This document shows, in pieces, positions 15,316-22,993 of a stretch of DNA of 48,383 bases. The notes under the pieces are model-generated. The model was not told the origin of the DNA. It made no database searches and saw nothing but the letters and a program-made list of their open reading frames with translations. The translations under genes were made by a program, and so were the position numbers. Numbering within the stretch: position 1 is the stretch's first letter; the number at the start of each line of letters is the position of its first letter. Origin of the DNA: an uncultured Eubacteriales bacterium (lineage in GTDB: Bacteria; Bacillota; Clostridia; Oscillospirales; Acutalibacteraceae); NCBI GenBank assembly GCA_934728355.1, contig CAKVEA010000006.1, forward strand, positions 1-48,383, in the 5' to 3' direction.

Positions 15316-17664
15316 ATGAAGACCTTAAACGATTTATCGTGCGGAGAAGAGGCAGTAATAAAAAAAGTCGGGAGTAGTGGAAACCTCCGCAGAAGAATGA
15401 TTGACATGGGAATGACACCGGGGGCAAAAATTAAAATTCTAAAATATGCTCCCGCAGGAGATCCTATAGAAATAAAACTACATAATTATAAACTCAGTAT
15501 AAGAAAATCCGAAGCAAAAGAAATAAAAGTTTGCGAAAATGAAACAGAAATCGAAACTATAAAGCAAAAACTTGAAGAAAGAAATTTTAGCAGTAAAAAA
15601 TATAGTTTTGAAACCCCTACTTTTTCAAATGAAAATTGCTCTCAAAGACTTTATAAAGTAGCACTTGTAGGAAATCCTAACAGTGGGAAAACAACACTTT
15701 TTAATACTTTAACCGGAAGCTATCAATATGTTGGCAATTGGCCCGGAGTAACTGTTGAAAGAAAAGAAGGAAGAGTAAAAAATATAGGTGATAGAATAGA
15801 TCTTGTAGATTTACCCGGAGTTTATTCTCTTTCTCCTTATTCTTCTGAGGAAGTTGTAACAAGGGATTACATTATGAATGAGTCTCCGGATGTAATAATA
15901 AACATACTCGATGCTACTAATCTCGAAAGAAATTTATATTTGACAACTCAGCTTTTAGAACTTGATTCTAAAGTAATTTTGGTTTTAAATATGACAGATT
16001 TGCTAAAAGACAAAACCATAAATTGCAAATATTTGGAAAAACGTTTAGGAGTACCTGTTATAAGTGTTTCAGCAGGAAAAAATCGAGGAATAGAGGAACT
16101 TTTAGAAAAACTTTCGGTGTGTGTTAAACGAAATAATTTTGTCCGAAGTACCTGCGGAATATATTCCACAAAAGTAGAAAAGGCAATTGAAGAAACAGAT
16201 AAAATATTGAACTCTAATAATGTTTATGTATGTAATAGTAGATTTAAAGTAGTGAAAGCCCTTGAAGGAGACAGTTTAATTCTGAACAGTTATAATCTTT
16301 CGAGTGATAAGAAAATTGAAGTTGAAAAAATACGAAATAAATTAAGCAAAGATATTGGAAAGGAAAAAGACACTATTATACCCGAAGAAAGATATACTTA
16401 TATATATGATCTTTGCCAAAAAGCAACTGTGAATCTGGAAAATTACGGAAAAATCTCCTTTTCAGACAAAGTAGATAAAATTTTAGTAGGAAAACATACC
16501 GCTTTCCCGTGTTTCTTTTTACTTTTGTTTTCTATATTTTATACAACATTTGGCCCCTTAGGAATTTTCCTTAAAGAATTATGTGAGACTTTTATAAATA
16601 CACAGACTTATAGTATGGTAAGAAGCATTTTAAATTATGCCGGAGTTTCAATATGGCTTAAAAGCTTAATTTTAGATGCTGTTATTAAAGGTGTTGGAGC
16701 GGTAGTTTCATTTTTACCTCAAATAGTTCTCTTGTTTACTCTTCTTTCTATTTTGGAAGATTGTGGTTATATGTCAAGGGCTGCATTTATTATGGATAGA
16801 CCGATGAGGAAAATTGGACTTTCAGGAAAAGCCTTTGTTCCTCTTATAATGGGATTTGGATGTACTGTTCCAGCTGTTATGGGAACTAAAATTTTGGAAA
16901 GTAAAAAAGATAGAAATTTAGTTATATTTTTAATTCCGTTTATGTCTTGCAGTGCTAAGCTTCCTCTTTATTTACTGTTTGCTTCAGCATTTTTTCCAAA
17001 ATTTCAAACTGCAGTAATCTTTTCACTTTATATATTTGGGATTTTGTGTGCATGCTTTACCGCTTATCTTTTTAAAGATACTGTTTTTAAAGGTGAAGAA
17101 TCTCCTTTTATCATGGAGATGCCGGATTATAAATGGCCTTCATTTAAAAATGTCAGACTAAGTGTATGGGACAGAACAAAAGATTTCATAGAACGTGCCG
17201 GAACGGTTATTTTACTTGCAACTATTATAGTATGGTTTTTGCAATATTTTGGACCTAATTTTCACCATGTTTCAGATAATTCCCAAAGTATACTTGCAAA
17301 AATCGGAGAATTTATAGCTCCTTTATTTAAACTGTGTGGGTTCGAAAAATGGGAAGTAAGTGTTTCTTTAATAACAGGGCTTATGGCTAAAGAATCTATT
17401 GTTAGCACACTTTCTGTTCTTTATGCGGATAAAGGAGATCTTTCATTAGCGGTTAAAGAAATCTTTAATTATGCAAATGCAGTGTCTTTTCTTATATTTT
17501 CTCTTCTTTATACTCCATGCGTTGCGGCGGTTTCTGCTATATATAGGGAATACGAGCAAAAAAAGCTTGCAATCTTCTCTGCTGTTTTTCAAATGTTTAT
17601 AGCTTTTCTTATGTCCGCACTTGCTTACCAATTAATTATTTTATTTTCGAATCTGATGAATTAG
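15316..17664 (+). CDS. feoB: Ferrous iron transporter, FeoA-FeoB fusion
   Basis: 782 aa from ATG 15316, about ten bases after AAGGGAAG; a GTG at 15307 touches that site. Residues 1-72 are a complete FeoA (SH3-like) domain. A linker leads into FeoB: G1 GNPNSGKT at 119-126, the WPGVTVERK switch, G3 DLPG at 165-168, G4 NMTD near 225. The membrane part carries the two gate halves; motifs such as MGFGCTVPAVMGTK and GLMAKESIVSTL are typical. It imports Fe2+ under oxygen-poor conditions. FeoA and FeoB are separate genes in many bacteria; fusion occurs in some anaerobes. First gene of a run with a small Cys-rich partner and a DtxR-like regulator. Confidence 0.96.
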   Translation: MKTLNDLSCGEEAVIKKVGSSGNLRRRMIDMGMTPGAKIKILKYAPAGDPIEIKLHNYKLSIRKSEAKEIKVCENETEIETIKQKLEERNFSSKKYSFETPTFSNENCSQRLYKVALVGNPNSGKTTLFNTLTGSYQYVGNWPGVTVERKEGRVKNIGDRIDLVDLPGVYSLSPYSSEEVVTRDYIMNESPDVIINILDATNLERNLYLTTQLLELDSKVILVLNMTDLLKDKTINCKYLEKRLGVPVISVSAGKNRGIEELLEKLSVCVKRNNFVRSTCGIYSTKVEKAIEETDKILNSNNVYVCNSRFKVVKALEGDSLILNSYNLSSDKKIEVEKIRNKLSKDIGKEKDTIIPEERYTYIYDLCQKATVNLENYGKISFSDKVDKILVGKHTAFPCFFLLLFSIFYTTFGPLGIFLKELCETFINTQTYSMVRSILNYAGVSIWLKSLILDAVIKGVGAVVSFLPQIVLLFTLLSILEDCGYMSRAAFIMDRPMRKIGLSGKAFVPLIMGFGCTVPAVMGTKILESKKDRNLVIFLIPFMSCSAKLPLYLLFASAFFPKFQTAVIFSLYIFGILCACFTAYLFKDTVFKGEESPFIMEMPDYKWPSFKNVRLSVWDRTKDFIERAGTVILLATIIVWFLQYFGPNFHHVSDNSQSILAKIGEFIAPLFKLCGFEKWEVSVSLITGLMAKESIVSTLSVLYADKGDLSLAVKEIFNYANAVSFLIFSLLYTPCVAAVSAIYREYEQKKLAIFSAVFQMFIAFLMSALAYQLIILFSNLMN

Positions 17665-17678
17665 AAAGGAATTTTTAA

Positions 17679-17852
17679 ATGAATATAGCCGATATACTTA
17701 TTATTTTATTTATTTTAGGTTTGATTATTTTATGGGCAATCAGAAAGAAAAAAAATAAAAATAACGAAAAAAAATCTAATTCAAAATGCCGAAACTGTGC
17801 AAATCTTGGGTTTTGCGGAAAAAATAAAAGCGAAAGGACAAAAAATGAATAA
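17679..17852 (+). CDS. FeoB-associated Cys-rich membrane protein
   Basis: 57 aa. One N-terminal membrane helix (residues 4-21, ADILIILFILGLIILWAI), a lysine/asparagine stretch, then C37xxC40 and C46 (KCRNCANLGFCG). This is the form of the small protein that often follows feoB in Firmicutes and stands where FeoC is in enterobacteria. ATG 17679 follows AGAAAGGA; 14 bp after feoAB. Its last codons overlap the next gene by 8 bp, so translation is probably coupled. Confidence 0.82.
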   Translation: MNIADILIILFILGLIILWAIRKKKNKNNEKKSNSKCRNCANLGFCGKNKSERTKNE

Positions 17853-18249
17853 AATTTTGACTCGCTCTATGGAAGATTATCTTGAAATTATTTATATCAT
17901 GGAACAAAATAATAAAATAGTCGGTATAACCGATATTGCAAATGCATTGTCTTTTTCTAAGGCAAGTGTCAACAGAGCCATAAATGTTCTTAAATCAGAA
18001 AACATGGTTTTGCAGGAAAAGTATAAAAAAATTGCTTTAACTGAAAAGGGAAGAAAAATTGCTTTGGAGGTATATGAAAAACATAAAATTCTCTCGGAAT
18101 TTTTTATTAAAATTTTAAAAGTCAGCTCAAAAACCGCAGAAATAGATGCTTGTAAAGCGGAGCACGTTTTGAGTATTGAAACACTGGAAAGTATTAAAAA
18201 TTTTTTGGAAAGTAGAAATAAGAATAGGAGTAACAAAATTGAAAAGTAA
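17845..18249 (+). CDS. DtxR/MntR-family metal-dependent regulator
   Basis: 134 aa from ATG 17845 (MNKILTRSMEDYLEIIYIM), with GAAAGGA upstream. The N-terminal winged helix is clear: the YLEIIY helix, then ITDIANALSFSKASVNRAIN as the helix-turn-helix, ALTEKGRKIA as the wing. The second part holds metal-site residues of the dimer domain (C and E in DACKAEHVLS, H in AEHVLS). There is no SH3-like third domain, as in MntR. Likely an iron or manganese sensor controlling the feo operon; the palindrome at 15202-15231 is the candidate site. Overlaps the gene before by 8 bp and the gene after by 11 bp. Confidence 0.87.
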   Translation: MNKILTRSMEDYLEIIYIMEQNNKIVGITDIANALSFSKASVNRAINVLKSENMVLQEKYKKIALTEKGRKIALEVYEKHKILSEFFIKILKVSSKTAEIDACKAEHVLSIETLESIKNFLESRNKNRSNKIEK

Positions 18250-18997
18250 ATTCTTTAAGAAAAAATCCGACAATGAATATATAGTTGGTAGAAATGCAGT
18301 CAAAGAGGCATTAAACGGAAACAGAGTAATCGACTCTATAATGGTGCTTGAAAATTCAAGATCTCTCGAAAGTATAGTAGTTACTGCAAAAGAAAAAAAT
18401 ATAACGATTAAAAAAGTTAGTAAATCAGTTCTTGATAATTTAATTTCAGGCAACGAAAATCATCAAGGAATTGCTGCTATGATTGGAGCCAAAGAGTCTG
18501 CAACAGTTGAAGAGATTTTAAAATTTGCTAAAGAAAAAGGAGAAGAGCCTTTTATAATAATTGCCGATAAGATAGAAGATCCTCATAATTTAGGTGCTAT
18601 AATAAGAACAGCGGAATGTTGTGGGGCTCATGGAGTAATAATACCTAAACGAAGAGCTTCGGGTCTTACACTAGCGGTTGAAAAATCTTCTGCCGGAGCT
18701 TTAGAACATATGCTTGTTGCTAAGGTTACAAATATATCTCACACCATTGATAAATTAAAAGAAAATGGCATTTGGATTTATGCTCTTGATATGTCCGGAG
18801 ACTTATGGACAAGCAAAGATTTAAAAGGCTCACTGGCATTGGTTGTCGGATCTGAAGGTAATGGCATAAGTGAAAATGTTAGAAAAAAATGCGACTTTGT
18901 ACTTTCTCTTCCCATGAAGGGAAAAATTAATTCTCTTAATGCATCTGTTGCTGCGGGAGTTTTAATGTATGAAGTTTGCAGACAAAGAAACTTTTAA
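18239..18997 (+). CDS. rlmB: 23S rRNA 2'-O-methyltransferase of the TrmH family (RlmB-like)
   Basis: 252 aa from TTG 18239, eight bases after AGGAG. An N-terminal substrate-binding domain (YIVGRNAVKEALNG) is followed by the SPOUT knot: motif 1 EDPHNLGAIIRTAECCGA, motif 2 LALVVGSEGNGIS, motif 3 LSLPMKGKINSLNASVAAG. RlmB methylates G2251 in the peptidyl-transferase region; other TrmH paralogues cannot be fully excluded. It starts inside the DtxR-like gene, an unusual partner for a rRNA enzyme, so it may be co-expressed with iron uptake. Its stop codon overlaps the stop of convergent spoVAC. Confidence 0.88.
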   Translation: MKSKFFKKKSDNEYIVGRNAVKEALNGNRVIDSIMVLENSRSLESIVVTAKEKNITIKKVSKSVLDNLISGNENHQGIAAMIGAKESATVEEILKFAKEKGEEPFIIIADKIEDPHNLGAIIRTAECCGAHGVIIPKRRASGLTLAVEKSSAGALEHMLVAKVTNISHTIDKLKENGIWIYALDMSGDLWTSKDLKGSLALVVGSEGNGISENVRKKCDFVLSLPMKGKINSLNASVAAGVLMYEVCRQRNF

Positions 18998-19440
18998 TAT
19001 AATTTGAAAATCCAAACTATTAATCCGTATACCATAGAGGATATAGTTCCGTAAACAATTACAGGTCCTGCCATTATAAACATTTTCGCTCCTATTCCAA
19101 AGACATGACCTTCACTTTTAAATTCTATTGCGGGAGCGGTTATTGAGTTTGAAAATCCTGTTATCGGCACTATTGTTCCTGCTCCTGCATGTTTTGCAAT
19201 TGCTCCGTACCAATTTAATGCAGTTAAAAGAGAACTTATTGCTATAAGTGTTATTGAAGTCCAGGTGCCGGCAACTTTTTTATCCAATCCGAAACTTGAC
19301 ATATAAAGCTGAGTTAAAGCTTGACCTGCCGTACAGATTAACCCTCCAAATATAAAAGCCATAAACAAATCTTTCCATATAGGGCTCGCAGGAGAAGCTT
19401 TTCCGGCCATTTCCGAGTACTGTTTTTTTGTTACGTTCAT
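18994..19440 (-). CDS. spoVAC: Stage V sporulation protein AC
   Basis: 148 aa from ATG 19440, downstream of AAAAGGATG; a GTG at 19452 lies against that site. Four membrane segments with the SpoVAC signatures FIFGGLICTAGQALTQLY, HAGAGTIVPITGFSNSI and EFKSEGHVFGIGAKMF. In B. subtilis SpoVAC is a channel component that moves dipicolinic acid across the inner forespore membrane and acts in germination. The other spoVA genes are not next to it here, which is unusual because spoVAC, D and E normally stand together. Convergent with rlmB. Confidence 0.93.
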   Translation of the reverse strand: MNVTKKQYSEMAGKASPASPIWKDLFMAFIFGGLICTAGQALTQLYMSSFGLDKKVAGTWTSITLIAISSLLTALNWYGAIAKHAGAGTIVPITGFSNSITAPAIEFKSEGHVFGIGAKMFIMAGPVIVYGTISSMVYGLIVWIFKLY

Positions 19441-19528
19441 TGTTAATATCACATCCTTTTAGATTTATTATTTCCATAGAGTTTTAAACATATACACTAA
19501 ATGAAATTAAATGAGGAGAATTTTTTTA

Positions 19529-20848
19529 ATGAAGAAAAAAAGTCTTTATGATGCTCTTGTTGATTATAAAAATCTTGATTATTCCTCTTTTCATACCCCT
19601 GGGCATAAAAATAATTTTTTTAAAAATGAGGATTTATTTTCTTTGGATTATACTGAACTTCCATTGACTGATAGTCTTTATGAAGCTTCGGGAATCATAA
19701 AAAATTCAGAAGAAAAATTAAGTAGAATATATGGGACTAAAGCATCTTTTTTTTCATCGGGAGGGAACACACTTTGTATTCAATCAATGATTAAAATGAC
19801 GTGTGGTTTTGGAGGTAAAATACTTTGCGACAGGCTTGTTCATAGGTCAGCGGTTTCTACGATGGCAATGCTTGATTTGACTCCTGTATGGGTTAAAAGG
19901 AACATTAAAAACAATATTGCTTGGGATATAAATATAGAGGATTTAAAAGAAAAGTTGAAGAAAAATCGTGATGCGAAAGCATTTTATATAACAAGTCCCA
20001 ATTATTACGGTGTGATTCAAGACGTGTCGCTTATTTCAAGTATTTGTAGTAATTACAATATTCCTTTAATAGTTGATAATGCTCATGGGTCGCACCTTAA
20101 ATTTTTTGGGCTTCATCCGATAGATAAAGGTGCTTCTATTTCCGCCGATTCCGCTCATAAAACTTTGCCTGTTATGACATCCGGGGCATTTCTTCATGTC
20201 AACAGTCAAAAATATAAAAATATGGCAAAAACATCTATGTCTCTTTTTGGATCTACCAGTCCCTCGTACCCTATAATGGCATCTATGGATATATGCTTAA
20301 AATGGATTGAAAAATTTGGAAATCAAAAGTATGAATTACTTTCTAGGAGAATAGAGAATTTGAAGAAAAGTTCTTTATTTGAAGATGCTTTTTTAAACGG
20401 TATAGATATTGACCCTATAAGGATAACAATAAACACTAAAAAAATAGGATATAGCGGTTATGAATTCAGAAATGAACTTTATAAATTTAAAATAGAGCCC
20501 GAATTTTGTGATGAAAATTACATTGTACTGATAGCTACTCCTTTTAACAGGGAAAAAGATTGGAATAGACTTGAATCTGCTATTAAAAACATTGAAATCA
20601 AAAGAAAATTTTTTAATTTTGAAAAGTCCGAAACAAAAATTCCAAAATCCCAAATGAAAATTTCAAAAGCTCTTTCTTTGAACTCTAAGGAAATAGACTT
20701 AGAAAAATGTTTAGGAAAAATTGCAGCCGAAATAATTTGCCCGTGTCCTCCCGGAGTGCCGGTCGTTATGCCGGGGGAAAAAATTGAGGAAGAAGAAATA
20801 GCTTCCCTCAAAAAGTATGGTATTTCAAAGCTATGTGTGATAGAATGA
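19529..20848 (+). CDS. Orn/Lys/Arg decarboxylase-family PLP enzyme (YaaO-like)
   Basis: 439 aa from ATG 19529, after GAGGAG inside an upstream in-frame ATG (19511). Fold type I PLP enzyme: HTPGHK near residues 22-27, GGN for phosphate, DNAHG at 183-187, and the Schiff-base lysine K211 in SAHKTLP. The short C-terminal domain holds CPPGVPVVMPGE. About 440 aa is the short, YaaO/SpeA-like form without the large wing domain of enterobacterial decarboxylases. It probably decarboxylates arginine or lysine in polyamine synthesis; substrate cannot be read from sequence. Its place before darA-holB-ricT matches yaaO in B. subtilis. Confidence 0.88.
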   Translation: MKKKSLYDALVDYKNLDYSSFHTPGHKNNFFKNEDLFSLDYTELPLTDSLYEASGIIKNSEEKLSRIYGTKASFFSSGGNTLCIQSMIKMTCGFGGKILCDRLVHRSAVSTMAMLDLTPVWVKRNIKNNIAWDINIEDLKEKLKKNRDAKAFYITSPNYYGVIQDVSLISSICSNYNIPLIVDNAHGSHLKFFGLHPIDKGASISADSAHKTLPVMTSGAFLHVNSQKYKNMAKTSMSLFGSTSPSYPIMASMDICLKWIEKFGNQKYELLSRRIENLKKSSLFEDAFLNGIDIDPIRITINTKKIGYSGYEFRNELYKFKIEPEFCDENYIVLIATPFNREKDWNRLESAIKNIEIKRKFFNFEKSETKIPKSQMKISKALSLNSKEIDLEKCLGKIAAEIICPCPPGVPVVMPGEKIEEEEIASLKKYGISKLCVIE

Positions 20849-20887
20849 AACTCTGGATGAATCCTTAATTATATGGAGGTATTTTTT

Positions 20888-21214
20888 ATGAAATTGGTAA
20901 TGGCAATTATGAGCAGAGACGATTCTTCGGTAGTTATGGATGCACTTACAGAAGAAAATTTTCAAGTTACAAGAATGGCTTCTACAGGTGGTTTTTTAAA
21001 GTCGGGAAATACAACCCTTATAATAGGAGTTGACGACAGCAAAACAAATAAAGTTATAGATGTTATATCAAAATACAGCAGCAAAAGAAAACAACTAGTT
21101 GTAGATGCATCACCGATGTATTTAGGTGCTCCGATTCAAAATACTCCTACTCAAGTTCAAGTAGGGGGAGCAATTATATTCGTTTTAGATGTAGACAGAT
21201 TTGAAAAGGTGTGA
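20888..21214 (+). CDS. darA: PII-like cyclic di-AMP receptor DarA (YaaQ)
   Basis: 108 aa, the normal length, from ATG 20888, nine bases after GGAGG. MKLVMAIMSRDDSSVVMDAL, then FQVTRMASTGGFLKSGNTTL and IGVDD are the c-di-AMP-binding T and B loop regions of the family; the C-terminal VGGAIIFVLDVDRFEKV is also typical. It binds c-di-AMP in the cytoplasm; its output is unknown. Lies between the YaaO-like enzyme and holB, 11 bp before the latter. tmk and yaaR, which flank it in B. subtilis, are missing here. Confidence 0.93.
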   Translation: MKLVMAIMSRDDSSVVMDALTEENFQVTRMASTGGFLKSGNTTLIIGVDDSKTNKVIDVISKYSSKRKQLVVDASPMYLGAPIQNTPTQVQVGGAIIFVLDVDRFEKV

Positions 21215-21225
21215 ATTTTGTATAG

Positions 21226-22005
21226 ATGTATTTTGAATATCTGTGTAATATGGCAAAAAATGAAAAAGTAACCCATGCGATTATTATTGAGGATTCAAAT
21301 TTTGAAAAAGCTTTAGAAAATATATGTTATTTTTTTAAAATTTTACTTTGTAAATCGAAAATTTCAAAAAATCCATGCAATGCATGCGATTCTTGCATTA
21401 AAGTAGAAAGAAATTGTCATCCAGATATAAAGTTTTTTTCTTTGGAAAAAGATTCTAAGTCAATAAAAATAGAGATTATAAGGTTTATTCGTAAAGATTC
21501 TTATATAGTTCCAAACGAAGGAAAGTATAAAATATATGTTTTAAGTCCTGCTGAAGCATTAACTGTTCAAGCTCAAAATGCTTTCATAAAGCTTCTTGAG
21601 GAGCCACCTAAGAATGTTATTTTTATTCTTCTTTGCAAGTCGGTAGATCCGCTTTTAAATACGGTTATTTCTAGATGTCAAATTTTTAGATTACATGAAA
21701 AAGATATTGAAAATGAAGACGAAAAAGCGGTTGAATATGCAAACGAAGTTACAAAGTTAAGTATTGAATCCAAAAGGGTAGAAATAATTAAAATTCTTGC
21801 TGCTATTACTCCAAATAGAATTTTTTTGAAAAAATTTATGGTTAATGTTATTTCAGGTTTTATCAGAAAAATAAAAAATTCTTCTGATGTTGAATTTATT
21901 AAGATTATATCAAAAAAAATTGATGATATAAAATATGCCATTAGTTTAACTGAAAAAAATGTAAATGTGGGTTTGATTTTAACGTATTTGAGTATTGTTT
22001 TGTAA
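21226..22005 (+). CDS. holB: DNA polymerase III delta' subunit
   Basis: 259 aa, shorter than the usual 310-330. The AAA+ clamp-loader fold is visible: zinc module C42-x8-C51xxC54xxC57, HPDI at 65-68, ALTVQAQNAFIKLLEEPP and ISRCQIFRL (sensor 1 SRC). The Walker A loop is lost (IEDSNFEKAL), as expected for delta', which does not hydrolyse ATP. The start ATG 21226 has AAAGGTG about 15 bases upstream, a little far. Part of the darA-holB-ricT run. Confidence 0.9.
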   Translation: MYFEYLCNMAKNEKVTHAIIIEDSNFEKALENICYFFKILLCKSKISKNPCNACDSCIKVERNCHPDIKFFSLEKDSKSIKIEIIRFIRKDSYIVPNEGKYKIYVLSPAEALTVQAQNAFIKLLEEPPKNVIFILLCKSVDPLLNTVISRCQIFRLHEKDIENEDEKAVEYANEVTKLSIESKRVEIIKILAAITPNRIFLKKFMVNVISGFIRKIKNSSDVEFIKIISKKIDDIKYAISLTEKNVNVGLILTYLSIVL

Positions 22006-22023
22006 AAAAGGGAGGTTAAACGT

Positions 22024-22830
22024 ATGAGTGTTATTTTAGCGGTTAGATTTAAAGAAGTTGGGAAAATCCATTATTTTCAATATTTTAATGATGATATATC
22101 AGTAGGAGATATTATAATAGCGGAAACAAAAAAAGGAATTCAAAATGGAAAAGTTATAAGCATTAGAGAAAATTTTTCTGAAATAAATGATTTTCAGACT
22201 GAAAAAGTTATTCGCAAAGCAACAATTGAAGATTTAGAATCTATAAAGAAAAAAAAGCAAGAAGAAAAAGAAGCATGTGAAATATGCAAAAATAAGATTA
22301 AACTTCACAAGCTTAAAATGAAAGTAATCGACGTTGAATATATGTTTGATAGAAATAAAATTATTTTTTATTTTATTTCAGAATCAAGAATTGATTTTAG
22401 AAATTTAGTCAGAGATTTAGCACATGCTTTTAAAGCAAGAATAGAATTAAGACAAGTTGGTATAAGAGATGAAGCTAAAATTTTAGGTGGTCTTGGCATA
22501 TGCGGTAAGTCTTTGTGTTGTGAAACATTTTTGAATGAATTTCCTCTTTCTTTAGTTAAAATGGCAAAGGATCAAGGAGTTTCACTTAGTCCTTCTAAAC
22601 TTTCAGGAATATGTGGAAGATTGAAATGTTGTCTTAGTTATGAACAAGACACCTATCTTGATTTACTCGAAAAAATGCCACAGGTAGGCGACATTATAGA
22701 AACTCAAGATGGGGAAGCCGTAGTTTTGGCAAAACATCCTATTTCTTCAACTCTTAAAATTCAAATAAAAGACGGAAATGGCAATATACGTGTAAAAAAT
22801 GTAGGAATAGATGATGTAATCAAATCCTAA
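22024..22830 (+). CDS. ricT: PSP1-domain protein RicT (YaaT)
   Basis: 268 aa from ATG 22024 with GGGAGGT. PSP1 domain with conserved LGGLGICGKSLCCETFL and LSGICGRLKCCLSYEQDTY. In B. subtilis the RicAFT (YmcA-YlbF-YaaT) complex carries 4Fe-4S clusters bound by such cysteines and promotes mRNA processing with RNase Y, affecting sporulation and competence. An extra CxxC (ACEICKNKIKLHKLK, near residue 87) is present. Directly follows holB, as in B. subtilis. Confidence 0.93.
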   Translation: MSVILAVRFKEVGKIHYFQYFNDDISVGDIIIAETKKGIQNGKVISIRENFSEINDFQTEKVIRKATIEDLESIKKKKQEEKEACEICKNKIKLHKLKMKVIDVEYMFDRNKIIFYFISESRIDFRNLVRDLAHAFKARIELRQVGIRDEAKILGGLGICGKSLCCETFLNEFPLSLVKMAKDQGVSLSPSKLSGICGRLKCCLSYEQDTYLDLLEKMPQVGDIIETQDGEAVVLAKHPISSTLKIQIKDGNGNIRVKNVGIDDVIKS

Positions 22831-22847
22831 GCATGTAAATAAAAAGG

Positions 22848-22876
22848 TTGATTTTTAGCACAAAATAAGATATAAT
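22848..22876 (+). promoter_or_regulatory. Sigma-A promoter of pcrA
   Basis: TTGATT (22848-22853), 17-bp spacer, TATAAT (22871-22876). It gives the helicase gene its own transcript with a leader of about 110 nt. Confidence 0.65.
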
Positions 22877-22993
22877 TATGCTGAGAATAATAAAAAATTT
22901 TAGAGTTGTCAAATTTAAATGAGTTGTGAATATCTTGATTTTTATTGCTGATTTGACCCTTTGATGCTCTTATTATATGGTGGTGCTAATAAA

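Noticed and set aside
19466..19495. Sigma-G-like promoter for spoVAC (GTATA, 18 bp, AATAATA on the minus strand)
   Set aside because: The transcript would start inside the ribosome binding site. The hexamers are also common in AT-rich DNA.
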